From NCBI GenBank assembly GCA_001051155.2, contig JYIP02000003.1, positions 3,534,001 through 3,598,000 on the forward strand: a DNA stretch of 64,000 nt, written 5' to 3'. The notes below the pieces were generated by a model, which saw only the letters and a program-made list of their open reading frames with translations, ran no database searches and was not told the DNA's origin. A program made the position numbers and the translations under genes. Shown in pieces: positions 61,501-64,000 of the stretch (within the stretch, counting starts at the first letter, position 1; the number at the start of each line of letters is the position of its first letter). Source of the DNA: Chrysoporthe austroafricana. Taxonomy: Eukaryota; Ascomycota; Sordariomycetes; Diaporthales; Cryphonectriaceae.

Positions 61501-62450
61501 TTCTTTAAAACGAAAATAAATTAGAATATAAAAGCTAAGCTTAAAAGTATAAACTAATTATTAACAAAAAGCTAAGCTAAATTTAACTTATATTTCCAAA
61601 GCAATAAATATAGTTATTTAATTATATTTCGTATTTGAATAAGAATTTGAATATTAAATCGATTAAAAGCAAATATTTTATTAGGATAAGAATATAATAT
61701 TCCTTACGAATTAAATATTCTAAATTCAGAATTATTTATACGATTTAATTATTTTAGTAATACTATAGCGAAAATGGAAATATTTATTTAAATATTAATA
61801 CGATCCCGGTAAGCAAAAGCCGTAACTATTATAATAATGCTATTTAAATCTTATAAGCTAATCTCTATTAATATTAAACGAATCCCAAAAATATAATTTT
61901 TCTATTTAAGCTAAAGCAGAAAGAATAGATAAATTGTTTAATAAGCTATTAAATTAAAGAAATTCTAATAACGAATTAGGCAATAACTTTTTTGAAAATC
62001 CAGAAAAACCAATTTCTAAAGATAATCGAATTATTTCAAACGGATTATATAATCCTATTAGCGAATTACAATAATTATTATTATATCGCGCAATAATATT
62101 TCTTTTAACGAATTAAAGACGAATTATAGCTTTTAAGAAAATTGAATTCAGATTAATTATTATTTATTAAGCATATTTTTTAACAAATTATAGAAATTAT
62201 TAGAAAATAGCTGGAAAAATACCGATTCCCGGATATAAAAATTCCCGAAATGAAAAATTATTTCGAAAATAATAATAAATTAAAGATTCGAAAAGATAAA
62301 GCTATTAAAGAATCGGAAATTAATTTCGGTATATATATTTATAAGCATTTATTGGAATTTCTTTATAAAATTATAAAATTAATACGAATATATATTAGAA
62401 TTTTTAAAAATATAAATCCTATTAATATATTAATCGATTAATAAATAAAA
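58600..62450 (+). pseudogene. gag-protease relic of gypsy-B copy B3
   Basis: An early charged segment (ADQYEKAKQNLRKANAFLQK, about 58,680-58,740) looks like the helical start of a gag protein. The retropepsin remnant near 61,430-61,510 reads IEIYIDISANRYIIAEELLV, followed by NILLGQEYNIPYELNI near 61,670-61,720, the usual second protease segment. An open stretch follows at 62,250-62,441. Many stops are present. Confidence 0.6.
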
Positions 62451-62959
62451 ATCGATTTAATCGAAAAATAGCAAAACTAAAAAGTAAGATAAAAGCTATA
62501 TTATTTAAATAAAGAAAATTAAAAGGTAATTAATAAAATTTTGAACAAATTATATTAATAAAGTTAAGCTAAATAAATTATAAATATAATGCTATTCGGT
62601 TTATTAATTTTTATAATTTAGAAAAATATAAATAATTAAAAGAAAAAATATATAATAATTAATTTACGTATTTTAAATAAAATCTTAATTCTTAATGCTT
62701 ATTTTTTGCTATTATAGCAAGAAATTATCAAATAGCTAAAAAGAAAAATATATATTATAGTAATAAATATATAGCAATTTTTCTATTAATTTCTAATATA
62801 TCCAGATTATAAAAACCGATTTACTATTATTAGTTATTATAATTAAAAAAAAATAAAAGTTTTATTTATAAAATTTCGAAATTCATTATCTTATATCCAG
62901 TATTTTATAAATTAATTCTTATAATTATATTATAAATTTGTTTCCGTTTTTATAAATAA

Positions 62960-64000
62960 TATCGTTATTTATTCAATTATAGAACAAAATTACTTGCAAT
63001 ACTTATAAACTATTTTCTTACTATTTTTATACAAAAATATTTCATTAGCTAAATTTAAATTATTTCTTGAATATTTTTTAATCTAAATTTTAAGATTTAA
63101 AATAAACGGATTCGGAATTTCCAATACGGAATACCGGATATAAGCTATTTGCAATCTAAAGTTCTCTAAAATATTTTAGCAATTAAAAAGGTTTATTAGA
63201 TTTATAAAATATTTATGCTATTTAATTCTTAGATATAATTATAGAATTAATTTATTTTAAAGAAAGAAAATTAAGATATTAAATAAAGCTTGTTAATCGA
63301 ATTATTTATTTTCAAATATAAAATAGTGAAATTATATTATATAAGCTATTTTCGATTTAATATTAAATAAAATTAATAGTTTTTATAATTTCAAAATAGC
63401 TTTAGAAATTAAAAATGTTTTATTTTATTATATTCTAAATAAATTTTTTTTTATTTAGCTGAATATATTTAAAGAAATAAAGTTCTTAAGCATTATTTTC
63501 TAATTAGCAAACGATTATATATAGAATGGAATATTATTAATAGCAAGTATAATTATATAATTAATCTTTTATTTGAATAAGATAATTAATAAAATAAAAC
63601 GAAAATATTAGCCTATAAAGCTAGAAATAGCTTATTTAATATAGCTAATGCGAAAATTGCAAATAATAATAGAATTAAACCGAATTAAGCTAATTTATAT
63701 CTTTACCGATTATATAATAATAATTAATATTATCTATTTATTATTTATAAATATAATAAATAAGATTAAAGCAAATATATAGCTAATTTTCATTTCGGAA
63801 TATTTAAGCCAATTCGACTTAAAAGCATATTATATACCGGGAAAGTCGAATATTTTCGCAAATGCTATATCAAAATTGCTATTTACCCAAAAACTTATCG
63901 ATAATAAAAGCATTTTAAATAAGATATAAGAAAACGAACTTATCTAAATTCTTAATAAAATATTTATAAATAGCGAAATAAAAAGGCGTATTAAGAAAAG
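62960..64000 (+). pseudogene. Reverse transcriptase/RNase H relic of gypsy-B copy B3 (cut by window end)
   Basis: This is the reverse complement of about 51,350-52,390. Near 63,795-63,890 the plus strand reads ISEYLSQFDLKAYYIPGKSN, the typical C-terminal part of Ty3/gypsy RNase H, here better preserved than in B2. The reverse transcriptase part upstream is full of stops. Confidence 0.7.

Larger units (their letters stand above)
28880..64000. other. AT-rich, RIP-mutated nest of retrotransposons
   Basis: From about 28,900 the base composition becomes extremely AT-rich and stays so to the window end. TpA steps dominate, the coding relics are riddled with TAA/TAG stops where Gln or Trp codons are expected, and duplicated segments differ by transitions. 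This is the pattern left by repeat-induced point mutation. Only element A (32736-40211) keeps moderate G+C. No cellular gene is seen. Confidence 0.9.
58047..64000 (+). mobile_element. Ty3/gypsy family B, copy B3, plus strand, runs off the window end
   Basis: It starts with a 207-bp LTR (58047-58253) that is the reverse complement of the B2 LTR. It then mirrors B2 in inverted orientation through gag, protease, and reverse transcriptase/RNase H, where the window ends. With B2 it forms a head-to-head pair with arms of about 6 kb in view and a 459-bp spacer. Confidence 0.85.

Noticed and set aside
28880..64000. CRISPR-like or satellite array interpretation of the repetitive AT-rich DNA
   Set aside because: Repeats are dispersed LTR elements with coding relics; no regular spacer-repeat structure or uniform satellite period is visible.

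Overview
The window looks like a piece of a filamentous ascomycete (Pezizomycotina) chromosome, probably a Sordariomycete. The reasons are short introns (51-65 bp, GT..AG, several with CTGAC/CTAAC-like branch sites), fungus-typical gene families, and two sharply different compartments. Bases 1 to about 28,900 are balanced-to-GC-rich DNA with ordinary genes. Bases about 28,900 to 64,000 are extremely AT-rich, and almost all of that is retrotransposon DNA damaged by C-to-T/G-to-A mutation, as produced by repeat-induced point mutation (RIP). The species assignment is inference.

Gene compartment. In order: a Dal5/allantoate-permease-like MFS transporter (+, 3 exons); a BCS1-like AAA ATPase (-, 2 exons); a small Cys-rich ORF (-, tentative); an RXT3-domain protein, the Rpd3L histone deacetylase subunit family (+, 2 exons); an SDHAF4/Sdh8-type succinate dehydrogenase assembly factor (-); a 2EXR-domain protein (+, 2 exons) converging on a CLN3/Btn1 lysosomal/vacuolar membrane protein (-, 2 exons); and a membrane-anchored copper amine oxidase (+). 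Next to the AT-rich compartment lies a 50-codon gene for a secreted six-cysteine peptide with inhibitor-cystine-knot spacing (-, 25275-25427). The genes are functionally unrelated and do not form a cluster. The long intergenic stretches show no recognisable gene.

Repeat compartment. I read it as a nest. (1) A plus-strand coding relic of unknown type (29157-31030) is followed by a minus-strand Ty1/copia pol relic (31250-32735, continuing at 40217-41286). (2) The copia relic is split by a complete 7,476-bp Ty3/gypsy chromovirus, element A (32736-40211), with 477-bp LTRs, target duplication TTCGA, and LTRs that differ only by transitions. (3) A second Ty3/gypsy family, B, with 207-208-bp LTRs, is present three times. 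Copy B1 (from 41287, minus) was entered by complete copy B2 (46662-57587, minus, target duplication AATAT) and by copy B3 (58047 to beyond the window end, plus). B2 and B3 lie head to head and form a giant inverted repeat. Family B carries a further long coding frame between integrase and 3' LTR that I cannot name. A single N at 52659, beside a duplicated 125-bp block, marks a doubtful assembly join.

Limits: everything was read by eye. Domain borders in the decayed elements are approximate, and no homology search was run.
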